Assembly: GCA_021151535.1 (NCBI GenBank)
Contig: JAGKXC010000002.1
Location: forward strand, 1 to 64,000
Source of the DNA: Sphingobacteriia bacterium
GTDB taxonomy: Bacteria; Bacteroidota; Bacteroidia; NS11-12g; UBA955
Direction of reading: 5' to 3'
DNA: 64,000 bases
Part shown: positions 1 through 9,043 of the stretch, one piece after another
Layout: each line of letters opens with the position of its first letter
Position numbering within the stretch: position 1 is the stretch's first letter
Made by a program: the position numbers and the translations under genes
Notes under the pieces: model-generated
The model's database searches: none
What the model was told of the DNA's origin: nothing
What the model saw: only the letters and a program-made list of their open reading frames with translations

Positions 1-58
1 TAATACAATTCTATGAAAAAAGTAAGGAAAAATAGATATAAGAAAGGTAAAGCGCGAA

Positions 59-2896
59 TTATAATTTGCGCTTTACTTCTTCTTCTTTGAATACTTCTAA
101 GTAGTCGCCAACTTCAATATCGTTGAAGCGTTCTAATTGCAAACCACATTCGTATCCTTTGTTAACCTCTTTAACGTCGTCTTTGAAGCGTTTCAAAGAA
201 GCTAATTCGCCTGTATGTATTACCACACCATCGCGAATAACTCTGATTTTCGCTTTTCTTTCAATGGTTCCTGAAGTTACATAGCTACCCGCAACGGTAC
301 CCACTTTAGAAATCTTGAATACTTCTCTAATTTCGACGTTACCAATGATTTTCTCAATAACTTCTGGCGACAGCATACCTTCCATTGCAGACTTAATTTC
401 TTCAATGGCTTGATAGATGATTGAGTATGTTCTGATGTCGATTTCTTCGTTTTCTGCTATTTGTCTAGCTTTAGCGGAAGGTCTAACTTGGAAACCTACG
501 ATAATTGCATCGGATGCAGAGGCAAGCAATACGTCACTTTCAGTGATTTGACCTACACCAGAGTGAATTACAGAGATTGCAATTTCTTCTGTAGAAAGTT
601 TCAACAATGAATCTGTTAATGCTTCTACTGAACCGTCTACATCGCCCTTCACAATTAACTTTAATTCTTTGAAGTTTCCAATTGCTAATCGGCGACCGAT
701 TTCGTCTAATGTAATGTGTCGTTTGGTTCTGATACCTTGTTCGCGTATAAGTTGCATACGCTTGTTGGCCAAGTTTTTAGCTTCGCTTTCTTCCTCCAAC
801 ACTACGAAGGCATCACCTGCTGTTGGTGCATCGGAGAAACCAAGGATTTTTACTGGAGTACTTGGTGGAGCGATATCAATTTTTCCACCGCGTTCATTGA
901 ACATTGCCCTAACTTTTGCATAATAAGGACCTGCAACGATATGATCGCCAACTTCCATAGTGCCATTGTTTACGAGTAGGGTACAAACGATACCTCTACC
1001 TTTTTCTTGCATGGCTTCGATTACAGTACCTTTAGCACGGCGTGAAGGATTGGCTTTCAATTCCATCATTTCTGCTTCGAGTAGAACTTTCTCCAGTAAT
1101 TTGTCGATGTTCAGACCTTTTTTCGCAGAAATTTCTTGGCACTGATATTTGCCACCCCAATCTTCTACAAGGATGTTCATACCCGCCAATTGTTCTCTGA
1201 TTTTTTCAGCATTGGCACCGTCTTTATCAATTTTATTGATTGCAAATATCATGGGAACCGCAGCTGCCTGAGCGTGAGCAATAGCTTCACGTGTTTGAGG
1301 CATGATAGAATCGTCTGCTGCAATCACGATAATTGCGATATCAGTTACCTTGGCACCACGAGCACGCATGGCGGTAAACGCTTCGTGACCTGGGGTATCA
1401 AGGAATGTAATTTTCTTACCATTTTCAACGGTAACCTCATAGGCACCGATATGCTGAGTAATACCCCCAGCTTCACCTGAAATTACGTTGGTTTTTCTGA
1501 TATAATCCAATAATGAAGTTTTACCATGGTCTACGTGACCCATTACAGTAACAATTGGAGCGCGAGGTTTCAAATCTTCTTCGCGATCTACTTCATTGTC
1601 GATGGCTTCAATAGTTGATTCTGCATCAACGAATTCAACTTCATATCCAAAATTATCGGACACCAATTGAATTGTTTCTGCATCTAATCTTTGGTTAATA
1701 GAAACCATCATACCCAATTGAAAACAAGAAGAAATTACCTGTGTTACGTTGATATTCATCATTGAAGCCAATTCGTTGGCTGTTAAGAATTCCGTAACTT
1801 TTAAAATTTTACTTTCTTGCTCTCTTTGACGCTCATTTCTGAGCATTTCTTTGGCACGATGTTCTTTATTTTGTTGCTTAATTTTTTGTTTTAAGCCACG
1901 AGTTTTACCTGCGTTGCCCATTTTGCCCATGGTGTTTTTAACCTTGGACTGAACATCTTTTTGAGAGATTTCTGTTTTGGGTTCTGGTTTTTTAGGACCA
2001 GAATGGAAGGCAGGTTTGTTGGTGTCGTCTTGCTTAATTTTATCTTGAACGGCAACTTTTTCAGAACCACCTTGTTTGCGTTTTCTTTTGCGCTTTTCTC
2101 TTAGTTCTTCTCTTGCATCACCGGCAAGTGCTTTCACGCCGCTCGGAGCAGTAGGTAAATTAATTTTACCTAAAACTTTGGGACCTGAAAGTTTTTCAAA
2201 TTTGGTTTCAATTTTTTCAACGTCTTCTTCTTCTGAAGCCGCTTCTGTGCTGTTTTCAATTGCAGCAGTTGTTTCTAATACCGGAGTGGTATCAATAATA
2301 GCAACGGGCTGAGGTGTTTCCTGTTTAGGCTCAACTTTGGGCTCTTCTTTTTTCTCAACTGGAACTTCTACCTTAACTTCAACTGTAGGCTCTGGTTTTG
2401 GAACTTCGGCCTTTGGTTTTTCTTCAACAGGCTTAGGCGCTTCAACTTTAACTTCTTCAGCTTTTGGCTCAGGTTTAGCGGATTTTTTTGGAGTTAGATC
2501 AATTTTGCCAAGAATTTTAGGTCCTGCAATTTCTTCCTTGCGTGCCTCAACCTTATCGGTTGGCACTTCAAGGGGTGTTTCTGTTGTAGTTGTTATTTCT
2601 ACAGGTGTTTCAACAACTTTTTCTTCTGTTTTAGCAACAGGAGGATTGGTTGATTTAGGAACTTGATTTACAGGAGCTGCAGATTTTTGGTCGCGGTTGG
2701 TTTTAAGCAATTTTGCTTCATCCTTTGCGGCTTTGTCTGCTGAAAATTCACGAAGCAATGCATCATACATTTCTTCTGTGATTTTGGTTGTTGGCTTTGG
2801 TGCAACATCAAAACCCTTCCCATTAAGAAAATCGGCAAGGGCTTGTGCACTTCTGTTGAGTTCACTGGCTACTTTCGCTAAACGGTATTCCGCCAT
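59..2896 (-). CDS. infB: Translation initiation factor IF-2
   Basis: GTPase that brings fMet-tRNA to the 30S subunit and promotes subunit joining; cytoplasmic. From the ATG at 2896 it has 945 residues: an N-terminal IF2-N-like helical domain (about 1-55), a long low-complexity Lys/Glu/Pro linker (about 60-350), a second IF2-N domain near 365-425, and the G domain with GHVDHGKT at 453-460, [12 protein letters not shown] and SAKKG, followed by the C-terminal domains. The linker holds two copies of a GPKxLGKI motif. I prefer ATG 2896 to the upstream in-frame TTG at 2908, because that TTG lies inside a consensus -7 element and [13 protein letters not shown] is a usual family start. It follows nusA on the same strand after a 170-nt gap. 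Identity is certain. Confidence 0.98.
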   Translation of the reverse strand: MAEYRLAKVASELNRSAQALADFLNGKGFDVAPKPTTKITEEMYDALLREFSADKAAKDEAKLLKTNRDQKSAAPVNQVPKSTNPPVAKTEEKVVETPVEITTTTETPLEVPTDKVEARKEEIAGPKILGKIDLTPKKSAKPEPKAEEVKVEAPKPVEEKPKAEVPKPEPTVEVKVEVPVEKKEEPKVEPKQETPQPVAIIDTTPVLETTAAIENSTEAASEEEDVEKIETKFEKLSGPKVLGKINLPTAPSGVKALAGDAREELREKRKRKRKQGGSEKVAVQDKIKQDDTNKPAFHSGPKKPEPKTEISQKDVQSKVKNTMGKMGNAGKTRGLKQKIKQQNKEHRAKEMLRNERQREQESKILKVTEFLTANELASMMNINVTQVISSCFQLGMMVSINQRLDAETIQLVSDNFGYEVEFVDAESTIEAIDNEVDREEDLKPRAPIVTVMGHVDHGKTSLLDYIRKTNVISGEAGGITQHIGAYEVTVENGKKITFLDTPGHEAFTAMRARGAKVTDIAIIVIAADDSIMPQTREAIAHAQAAAVPMIFAINKIDKDGANAEKIREQLAGMNILVEDWGGKYQCQEISAKKGLNIDKLLEKVLLEAEMMELKANPSRRAKGTVIEAMQEKGRGIVCTLLVNNGTMEVGDHIVAGPYYAKVRAMFNERGGKIDIAPPSTPVKILGFSDAPTAGDAFVVLEEESEAKNLANKRMQLIREQGIRTKRHITLDEIGRRLAIGNFKELKLIVKGDVDGSVEALTDSLLKLSTEEIAISVIHSGVGQITESDVLLASASDAIIVGFQVRPSAKARQIAENEEIDIRTYSIIYQAIEEIKSAMEGMLSPEVIEKIIGNVEIREVFKISKVGTVAGSYVTSGTIERKAKIRVIRDGVVIHTGELASLKRFKDDVKEVNKGYECGLQLERFNDIEVGDYLEVFKEEEVKRKL

Positions 2897-2905
2897 ATTT
2901 GCGTT

Positions 2906-2936
2906 CAAAATTAAGATATTCGTAACGATATCCCAA
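2906..2936 (-). promoter_or_regulatory. Promoter of infB
   Basis: On the minus strand TTG (2936-2934) is followed after 20 nt by TAATTTTG (2913-2906), matching the Bacteroidota -33/-7 consensus. The -7 element ends 9 nt before the infB ATG, so the 5' leader would be only about 5 nt. It suggests infB can be transcribed apart from rimP-nusA. Confidence 0.6.
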
Positions 2937-2984
2937 GTTTAGTAAGTTATCAGGGCGATAAATTTCCAAACAAGAGATTGTTTT

Positions 2985-3040
2985 GTTGGGATTTATTGAC
3001 ACGGGCAAGGCGGATCCCAACTTATACCGCCTTGCCTGTG
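2985..3040 (-). other. Hairpin with loop complementary to flank (possible pseudoknot) between nusA and infB
   Basis: Arms 3000-3013 and 3027-3040 pair over 14 positions, with one non-Watson-Crick pair (3003/3037), around a 13-nt loop. Loop bases 3014-3021 (ATCCCAAC on the plus strand) are the exact reverse complement of 2985-2992 (GTTGGGAT). The RNA could therefore form an H-type pseudoknot or two alternative hairpins. No U-tract follows on the minus strand, so it is not an ordinary intrinsic terminator. It lies 27 nt after the nusA stop and upstream of the infB promoter. Function unknown; processing, attenuation or stability of the rimP-nusA message are possible. Confidence 0.6.
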
Positions 3041-3066
3041 TAGAGTTTAGCACATAATCAAAGAGA

Positions 3067-4329
3067 TTAATCTTCGAATTCTGTTCTAAGGATTTTCTGT
3101 ACTTCGATGATGGTTTCTTCCTCTAATTCAGTTCTTCTCATCAAGTCTTCTAACGGAGTCTTGATAACTGCCTTAGCTGAATCCAAACCAATCTTCTTGA
3201 ATTCTTCGATGATCCATTCATCAATTTCATCCAAGAATTCATCCAAATCAACGTCATCTTCATCTAGATGTTGATTTGCTAAACGGTAAACTTCAATTTG
3301 ATAACCAGTAAGTTTGCTTGCCAATTTTATGTTTTGACCGCCTCTACCAATTGCCAACGAAACTTGATCACTTTCCAAATGCACGTCTGCTGTACCTTTG
3401 GTATCATTGATATCAATTCTGGCGATAGCAGCAGGTTGTAAAGCTCTTTGAATATAGAGGTTTGTATTGGTGGTGTAGTTGATTACGTCGATATTCTCGT
3501 TGCGCAATTCACGAACTATTCCGTGGATTCTGGCGCCTTTAACACCTACGCAAGCGCCAACTGGATCGATACGGTCGTCATAACTTTCTACGGCAACTTT
3601 TGCTCTTTCACCTGGTTCACGAACGATTTTCTTGATGGTGATTAAGCCATCTAAAATTTCGGGAACTTCCAATTCGAATAAACGTTCCAAGAATTCTGGA
3701 GAAGTTCTTGAAAGTATAATTTTTGGACTTCCTTTGTCCATGTTCACGTCGTGGATAACAGCGCGAATAGCATCGCCCTTTTTGTAAATGTCTCTTGGGA
3801 TAAGTTGCTCTTTTGGTAAAACCAATTCGTTGCCCTCATCGTCCAATACCATAATTTCTCTTTTCCAAACGTTGTACACTTCAGCGGTGATAATTTCACC
3901 TCTTTTGTCTTTGTATTTTTTGTACAACTCGTCTTTTTCGAGTTCGATAATTCTGCTCATCAACGCCTGACGTGCATTGAGGATGGCTCTTCTACCGAAA
4001 TCATCTAAGAATACTTGTTGGATACAGTCTTCACCTACAGAGTAATCAGGCTCTAGGGTAAGCGCTTCAGTGATGGTGATTTGAAGATTTGGATCTTCAA
4101 CTTCACCTTCTTCAACGATTAATCGGAGGTGGTACATTTCAATATCCCCAGTTTCGGTATTGATAATGATGTCGAAATTAGCATCATTGCCATACTTTTT
4201 CTTAAGGATGTTTCTAAACACATCTTCCAATACGCGCATCATTGTAGCGCGGTCGATGTTTTTGAATTCCTTGAATTCGGAAAAACTCTCTACGAGATTG
4301 ATTCCCAAATCTTTGGCCTTGGTTTTCAT
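3067..4329 (-). CDS. nusA: Transcription termination/antitermination factor NusA
   Basis: NusA binds RNA polymerase and nascent RNA and modulates pausing, termination and antitermination. The 420 residues show the N-terminal polymerase-binding domain (about 1-130), an S1 domain (about 135-205), and tandem KH domains (about 210-350) with GACVGVKGARI and the GRGGQNI signature. The C-terminal tail is acidic (LDEDDVDLDEFLDEIDEW) and there are no clear extra C-terminal repeats, as is usual in this phylum. The start lies 2 nt after the rimP stop, so the two are surely cotranscribed and probably translationally coupled. The rimP-nusA-infB order is conserved across bacteria. Confidence 0.98.
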   Translation of the reverse strand: MKTKAKDLGINLVESFSEFKEFKNIDRATMMRVLEDVFRNILKKKYGNDANFDIIINTETGDIEMYHLRLIVEEGEVEDPNLQITITEALTLEPDYSVGEDCIQQVFLDDFGRRAILNARQALMSRIIELEKDELYKKYKDKRGEIITAEVYNVWKREIMVLDDEGNELVLPKEQLIPRDIYKKGDAIRAVIHDVNMDKGSPKIILSRTSPEFLERLFELEVPEILDGLITIKKIVREPGERAKVAVESYDDRIDPVGACVGVKGARIHGIVRELRNENIDVINYTTNTNLYIQRALQPAAIARIDINDTKGTADVHLESDQVSLAIGRGGQNIKLASKLTGYQIEVYRLANQHLDEDDVDLDEFLDEIDEWIIEEFKKIGLDSAKAVIKTPLEDLMRRTELEEETIIEVQKILRTEFED

Positions 4330-4331
4330 GA

Positions 4332-4991
4332 TTATTTGAAACTAATGATTATGATCGCATTTTTAACTTGATTAAAGGGTAAAGCCATTAATTCATGGTT
4401 CACTTTTTTGCCTTTAACCGGAATGATTTTATTCATTAACAACAAGGGGAAATCGCCATTGGCAATTTCAGGTACTGTTGCTAATTTGGGTTGCGGTGCG
4501 TGCACTTGGTTGCGATTATCCGCATATTTTTCTTGTTCTTCAAACCTAGTATGCTTTGGCTTCGCCTTGGGTTTTGCCTTTACTTGTGCCGAAAGCTGAA
4601 TTTGTGCAGCAATATTCCACTCTGCTATTAAACTTGTTTGATTGTTTATCAGATTGATTAATTGAGCTTCAAACTCTTCACCATCAATCGTAGTGATTTG
4701 AAATTTTCTGCCAATGTGTTTTCCGTATTGGCGAACGTCTGTTAACGGTCTGTCTGCACCTGGTGAAGAAACTTCAAAAGTAAAAGGAATATCGCCGAAA
4801 TTTCCTTCATCAATAAGAACGGATATATGACGGGTGAATTCCGTAAGCGTTTTCATGTTTAATGGTTCCTCAGAATCCATGTAGAATATGAAGTTGCTGT
4901 CTCCTTCTATTTCTGAGCCAGTTAGGAATAACTGGAAAGAAACGCATTCATTGCGAATCAGATCAGATATTTTGGCAAATAGTTCTTTCAT
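4332..4991 (-). CDS. rimP: Ribosome maturation factor RimP, with an insertion
   Basis: RimP assists assembly of the 30S subunit. Family features are the N-terminal alpha/beta domain with FTFEVSSPGADRPLTDVRQYGKHIGRK and the typical C-terminal strand ending in KNAIIIISFK. At 219 residues it is about 60 longer than the usual 150-155. The excess lies in the C-terminal SH3-like domain, at about residues 133-180: a Lys/Pro/Gln-rich, probably disordered stretch (KAKPKAKPKH and following) before the last strands return. It is the first gene of the rimP-nusA unit. No consensus promoter is visible in the 30 nt between its start and the preceding terminator, so transcription may rely on a weak promoter or on readthrough. 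Confidence 0.93.
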   Translation of the reverse strand: MKELFAKISDLIRNECVSFQLFLTGSEIEGDSNFIFYMDSEEPLNMKTLTEFTRHISVLIDEGNFGDIPFTFEVSSPGADRPLTDVRQYGKHIGRKFQITTIDGEEFEAQLINLINNQTSLIAEWNIAAQIQLSAQVKAKPKAKPKHTRFEEQEKYADNRNQVHAPQPKLATVPEIANGDFPLLLMNKIIPVKGKKVNHELMALPFNQVKNAIIIISFK

Positions 4992-5020
4992 TTTGATACA
5001 AGCATTTCTTTTTTGGCAAC

Positions 5021-5049
5021 AAAAAAGGGGAGAGCTTTTGGCTATCCCC
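5021..5049 (-). terminator. Rho-independent terminator after the cyclophilin gene
   Basis: On the minus strand GGGGATAGC, loop CAAAA, GCTCTCCCC (5049-5027, one mismatch) is followed directly by six T (5026-5021). It lies about 60 nt downstream of the cyclophilin stop and just before rimP, separating the two transcription units. Confidence 0.85.
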
Positions 5050-5107
5050 TCCTAGAATTTTCCAAGAAAGTGTTACAAATGTACTACAAATTTGTTGAAC
5101 TTACAAA

Positions 5108-6028
5108 TTATAGAACTTTGGCAGATATGATCTTAATATCTTGTTCTGGGCGATCGGATTGGTCTGTAGCAACTTTCTCAATCGCATCCAATACATAATA
5201 TCCTTTAATTAGCTTTCCAAAAACAGTGTATTGATTGTCTAAACTAGGCGCACCACCCCAATATTGGTAACGCTTGATAATGTTTTTGGGTACTTTGTTG
5301 TATAATTCATCAACAATTGGATTCATCAATTGCGCTACTTCCGCTTCCAATTCTCTTAATGCTTTTGCATCGCCTGCCTGACTTAAAGCCATTCCTTTTT
5401 CTTTATATTTTTGGTTATTTGGATTGGCTAAGAAAATTTGGAATGCTTGACTTTCCAAAGATCTTTTGAATTCTTGCTCAGAGCTTTTGTTTCCGGAAAC
5501 AATAAAGAATTGACTTCCAGAACTTTTTCTCAAGGGGTTAACAGATTCAGGCATTCTGGCTGCTGAAAGTGCCCCTCTAAAATGGTACAATGTATCTTTG
5601 ATTTCATTGTCTAATAAATAACCTGGATCGCCATCGCCAAGCGGTTGGCCAGCAACAGCGTTTTTGCTTTTAGGATCGCCAGATTGAATCATGAAATCCT
5701 TGATTACACGATGAAATAATAGGCCATTGTAGTAACCTGATTTTACTAATTTTATGAAGTTAGCGGTGTGGATTTTCTGTGCCGGATTTAAGGCAACCAC
5801 CATGGTGCCTTTTGTAGTAACCAACTCCACTTTGGTCCAAGATGCGGGTGCAATGCTATCGCTCCAATCTAAATTGGCATCTGGATCGTTAGAGGTTGTT
5901 GCTACACTATTGGAATCATTTTTAAAACTATCCAACATGTTTACATTTTTTTTGCCGCAGCTTTGTTGGCATACGGACAAACAAACGATGATTGCCAAAG
6001 AAAAAGAGGCAAAAAGCGATTTTTTCAT
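5108..6028 (-). CDS. Peptidyl-prolyl cis-trans isomerase, cyclophilin type, lipoprotein
   Basis: Catalyses cis-trans isomerisation of prolyl bonds during folding of exported proteins. The ATG at 6028 gives a lipoprotein signal (MKKSLFASFSLAIIVC... then QQSC with Cys as the likely lipidated residue). The 18 residues that could be added upstream lack signal-peptide character. The cyclophilin core shows FHRVIKDFMIQSGDP, SGSQFFIV and VFGKLIKGYYVLDAI. Between QFFIV and the VFG strand lies an extra segment of about 85 residues, rich in charged residues and Gln, absent from classical cyclophilins. The 306 residues exceed a minimal domain of about 165 for that reason. A 128-residue unknown gene lies upstream on the same strand and a strong terminator downstream. 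Confidence 0.93.
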   Translation of the reverse strand: MKKSLFASFSLAIIVCLSVCQQSCGKKNVNMLDSFKNDSNSVATTSNDPDANLDWSDSIAPASWTKVELVTTKGTMVVALNPAQKIHTANFIKLVKSGYYNGLLFHRVIKDFMIQSGDPKSKNAVAGQPLGDGDPGYLLDNEIKDTLYHFRGALSAARMPESVNPLRKSSGSQFFIVSGNKSSEQEFKRSLESQAFQIFLANPNNQKYKEKGMALSQAGDAKALRELEAEVAQLMNPIVDELYNKVPKNIIKRYQYWGGAPSLDNQYTVFGKLIKGYYVLDAIEKVATDQSDRPEQDIKIISAKVL

Positions 6029-6104
6029 AGGGTACAAAGGTAAATTAGTTTCTGATACTTTACAGCGAGTTTTAAACGGCATTAATTATTTAATTATCGA
6101 CGAT

Positions 6105-6491
6105 TTAATTATTGAAATTGATGATGTCTTCCTGCTCAAAATATTCGATAATGTGCTGTCTTAGAAGATTTTCTTGCTCTATGTATGCCAAATTAGGAAG
6201 TGGTTTGGAATTTTCCCAAACTGGCCAGCCTTTTTGGTTTATTCCAATTTGTTTATAATAGCCGGAATAACTAAGCACTTTACAATTGGCGATATGCATT
6301 AGGTGAACTTTTTCTTCTTTGGTAAAATCTTTTTCTGGCAGTACGCCGAGTTCACGAATGCCAATAAGAAATAGAATGGCATTGAGATCGGGCTTTTTTT
6401 GAAAATTATCTTCAATAAAGGCGATGATTTTTAGCCACTTGTGTTTTATTTCTTGATTTAAATTAAGTGTATCTTGATGTAAATTATTCAT
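6105..6491 (-). CDS. Conserved hypothetical protein, 128 aa
   Basis: I do not recognise a named family. The sequence is a soluble, mostly helical protein with no signal peptide or membrane segment. Its middle reads FLIGIRELGVLPEKDFTKEEKVHLMHIANCKVLS, followed by an aromatic Gly/Trp/Pro stretch (YYKQIGINQKGWPVWENSKPLP). It lies 76 nt upstream of the cyclophilin gene on the same strand and may be cotranscribed with it. The well-formed start (ATG at 6491) and codon use like that of its neighbours indicate a real gene. Function unknown. Confidence 0.75.
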   Translation of the reverse strand: MNNLHQDTLNLNQEIKHKWLKIIAFIEDNFQKKPDLNAILFLIGIRELGVLPEKDFTKEEKVHLMHIANCKVLSYSGYYKQIGINQKGWPVWENSKPLPNLAYIEQENLLRQHIIEYFEQEDIINFNN

Positions 6492-6605
6492 AATAGATTG
6501 TTTGTAAAGCTAAAAAACAATGGTTTTGTGATTTTAGATTTCGCAAATTTCGACAATTAAACGTTTAGTATTGATTGAAAAACTACATTCCATCAATTGT
6601 AATGT

Positions 6606-6613
6606 TATTTTTG
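6606..6613 (+). promoter_or_regulatory. -7 element of the GH3-murQ promoter
   Basis: TATTTTTG matches the TAnnTTTG consensus and ends 5 nt before the preferred ATG (6619), predicting transcription start at or within a few nt of the start codon. No TTG sits at the ideal -33 spacing (nearest 28 nt upstream), so confidence is moderate. Confidence 0.45.
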
Positions 6614-6618
6614 TGTTT

Positions 6619-8196
6619 ATGTCTGGTAGCAAAAATTTGGTAGGAACATTGTTTGAACGTGCAAAAAACGTTACGGATGTTCTAACAGTAAAACGCATCA
6701 GGGCTATTAAATGGCAGGATAAAACGTTGAGGAAAATGCTATTTAAGGCTAGAAATACAGCTTTCGGAAGGGAGTATGATTTCGAGGATATGCTCTTGGG
6801 TCCAGATATCAAAGATGCATTTAGGAAAAAAGTACCGCTTGTTACTTATGAAGGAATGAGACCGTGGTGGCAGCGTGAATATCAAGGAGAGACAGACATT
6901 ACTTGGCCTGGTAAACCCAAATATTTTGCTTTAAGTTCTGGAACTACAGCTGGAAGCAGTAAATATATTCCTGTAACGGATGAACAACTAAAAGCCATTA
7001 AAAAGGCAAGTTTACGACAGTTGTTTGCCTTGGCAAAAACGGATATACCCAAGGACTTTTTCACTAAGAATTACTTGATGATAGGTGGAAGTACAGACTT
7101 GTCATATAATGGTTTTAATTATAGCGGCGATTTAAGCGGTATAACTACGGCCAATGTACCATTTTGGTTGGATCGCTTTGTAAGACCTACTGAAGAAATC
7201 AAGAAGGAAAAGGATTGGAATCAGAAGATTGAAATCATGGTGCGAGAAGCGCCCAATTGGGATGTAGCGATGGTTGCAGGTGGACCGGCATGGATAAAAA
7301 TGCTGTTGGAAAAAATAATCGATCATCACCAACTAAAAAACATACATGAAATTTGGCCTCATTTCAGTTTTTATTCTTGGGGTGCTGTAAGTTTAGCCCC
7401 TTACAAGGATCAAATTGATGCAATGTTAGGGAAGCCAATCGTATACTTTGAGACGTATCTAGCAAGTGAAGGATTTATTGCATACCAGAATAAAACAGAT
7501 GCCAGTGGAATGGTTTTGGCGTTGAGGAATAACATGTTTTTTGAATTTATTCCATTTGACGATGATCATTTTACAGAAACCGGTGAGCCGCGCGATCCAC
7601 ATTTTGCATTGGATATAGATGAAGTTCAAGAAAGTAAGGATTATGCAATTGTGATTTCAACTTGTTCGGGTGCATGGCGATATTTAATTGGTGATACAAT
7701 TCGTTTCACCAACTTGGATGCATGTGAAATAAAAATTACGGGTAGAACAAAACAATTTTTAAGTATCTGTGGTGAGCACTTGAGTGTAGATAATATGAAC
7801 CAAGGGGTTATTAGTACGGCAAAGAAGTTCGGTTATCAATCGCCTGAATTTACAGTGAAGGGATTTAAGAATAACAATGGGGTAATGGGTCATAGGTGGT
7901 TTGTTGCCTGCGATGATGCTGGGATTGATGCGAATGCAGTAAGGGAAGTACTGGATCAGGAGCTTTGCGAGTTGAATGACGATTATGCTACTGAGCGAAA
8001 GCACGTGCTGAAAGAGATGGAATTGGTTTTGTTACCGGAGGCAGTGTTCTTGGATTTTATGGAAAAGCAAGGAAAATTGGGAGGGCAGAGCAAATTCCCT
8101 AGGGTCATGCCAGATGCCATGTATAAAAATTGGGAATCTTTTTTAGATGAAACCCAAGAGAACTGGAGGGGCTCCAAAAAATTGGGAATGAATTAG
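6619..8196 (+). CDS. GH3-family acyl-adenylate-forming enzyme
   Basis: Belongs to the GH3 auxin-responsive promoter family (ANL superfamily), whose plant members conjugate amino acids to jasmonate or auxin through an acyl adenylate. Bacterial members have no settled substrate. Visible features are TAFGREYDF near the N-terminus, the phosphate-binding motif LSSGTTAGSSKYIPVT (about residues 103-118), YFETYLASEGFIAYQ in the middle and GRTKQFLSICGEHLS before the C-terminal domain. I chose ATG 6619 (525 residues) over an upstream start at 6571, because it fits the family N-terminus and sits just behind a -7 element. murQ follows 10 nt later, so the two form an operon. Cytoplasmic, no signal peptide. 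Confidence 0.9.
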   Translation: MSGSKNLVGTLFERAKNVTDVLTVKRIRAIKWQDKTLRKMLFKARNTAFGREYDFEDMLLGPDIKDAFRKKVPLVTYEGMRPWWQREYQGETDITWPGKPKYFALSSGTTAGSSKYIPVTDEQLKAIKKASLRQLFALAKTDIPKDFFTKNYLMIGGSTDLSYNGFNYSGDLSGITTANVPFWLDRFVRPTEEIKKEKDWNQKIEIMVREAPNWDVAMVAGGPAWIKMLLEKIIDHHQLKNIHEIWPHFSFYSWGAVSLAPYKDQIDAMLGKPIVYFETYLASEGFIAYQNKTDASGMVLALRNNMFFEFIPFDDDHFTETGEPRDPHFALDIDEVQESKDYAIVISTCSGAWRYLIGDTIRFTNLDACEIKITGRTKQFLSICGEHLSVDNMNQGVISTAKKFGYQSPEFTVKGFKNNNGVMGHRWFVACDDAGIDANAVREVLDQELCELNDDYATERKHVLKEMELVLLPEAVFLDFMEKQGKLGGQSKFPRVMPDAMYKNWESFLDETQENWRGSKKLGMN

Positions 8197-8206
8197 TTAA
8201 AAAAAG

Positions 8207-9025
8207 ATGAATCAATTGAACAGTACAACTGAATCGGTATCCAATTTTAATAATTTGGATGAATTGGATTTTCTATCACTTGTAACGGGTATTAATCAAG
8301 AGGATATGAGTATTGCTGATAGGGTTGCCAATGAATTGCCTGTTATAGCAAAGCTTTCGGAAGCCATTTATGAGCGTTTAAAATTGGGGGGTAGGTTGTT
8401 TTATTTGGGGGCTGGCACAAGTGGTAGATTGGGTGTGGTAGATGCCAGCGAATGTCCGCCAACTTATGGGGTTAATTTTGATAAAGTAATTGGTATAATT
8501 GCAGGGGGTGATGGAGCCATTCGAAAAGCTGTTGAATTTGCCGAAGATGATGAAGAGCAAGGATGGATAGATTTACAGGCTTATGGAATTAATGAAAAAG
8601 ACGCTGTAGTGGGAATTACTGCATCTGGCCGCACGCCTTATGTGTTGTCGGCATTGAAGAATTGCAATGAAAATGGAATACTTACAGGAGGAATTGCGTG
8701 TAATAAGGATTCAAAAATGGCTAGTATAGCTCAAATTTGCGTTGAAGTGGCAACAGGGCCTGAATTTGTAACCGGAAGTACACGGATGAAAGCAGGTACT
8801 GCAACCAAAATGGTGTTAAATATGATTACTACCTCCGTGATGATTCGATTGGGACATGTTAAAGGCAATAAAATGGTAGATATGCAATTAACTAACTTGA
8901 AATTAATTGATCGCGGTACCCGCATGATTATGGATGAAATTCCATCGCTGGGATATGAACAAGCGAAGCAGTTATTGCTCCAACAAGGAAGTGTTAGGAA
9001 GGCGATTGAGGCTTATTCCAAGTAA
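8207..9025 (+). CDS. murQ: N-acetylmuramic acid 6-phosphate etherase
   Basis: MurQ cleaves the lactyl ether of MurNAc-6-phosphate to give GlcNAc-6-phosphate and D-lactate, in peptidoglycan recycling. The SIS-domain signature YLGAGTSGRLGVVDASECPP (about residues 67-86) carries the catalytic Glu. GITASGRTPYVLSAL and TGSTRMKAGTATKMVLNM are also family hallmarks. At 272 residues it lacks roughly the last 25 residues of E. coli MurQ (about 298), the end of the small C-terminal helical domain. No anmK or nagZ neighbour is present. It is the second gene of an operon with the GH3-like enzyme. Confidence 0.97.
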   Translation: MNQLNSTTESVSNFNNLDELDFLSLVTGINQEDMSIADRVANELPVIAKLSEAIYERLKLGGRLFYLGAGTSGRLGVVDASECPPTYGVNFDKVIGIIAGGDGAIRKAVEFAEDDEEQGWIDLQAYGINEKDAVVGITASGRTPYVLSALKNCNENGILTGGIACNKDSKMASIAQICVEVATGPEFVTGSTRMKAGTATKMVLNMITTSVMIRLGHVKGNKMVDMQLTNLKLIDRGTRMIMDEIPSLGYEQAKQLLLQQGSVRKAIEAYSK

Positions 9026-9028
9026 ATT

Positions 9029-9041
9029 GCCGAAAATCGGC
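9029..9041. terminator. Weak hairpin between convergent murQ and PNGase genes
   Basis: GCCGA-AAA-TCGGC forms a 5-bp stem with a 3-nt loop in the 18-nt gap between two convergent genes, followed by the T-rich stretch TATTAATTTT on the plus strand. It may act as a weak terminator for murQ. Confidence 0.35.
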
Positions 9042-9043
9042 TA

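Noticed and set aside
2337..2666. 109-codon plus-strand frame inside infB
   Set aside because: Antisense shadow of the Lys/Glu/Pro-rich IF-2 linker, giving a Ser/Gly/Thr-rich translation with no family.
3000..3040. Hairpin after nusA as an ordinary intrinsic terminator
   Set aside because: No T-run follows on the nusA strand.
2862..3053. Minus-strand open frame of 63 codons between nusA and infB
   Set aside because: It overlaps the hairpin and the infB promoter and reads out of frame into infB; composition is not protein-like.
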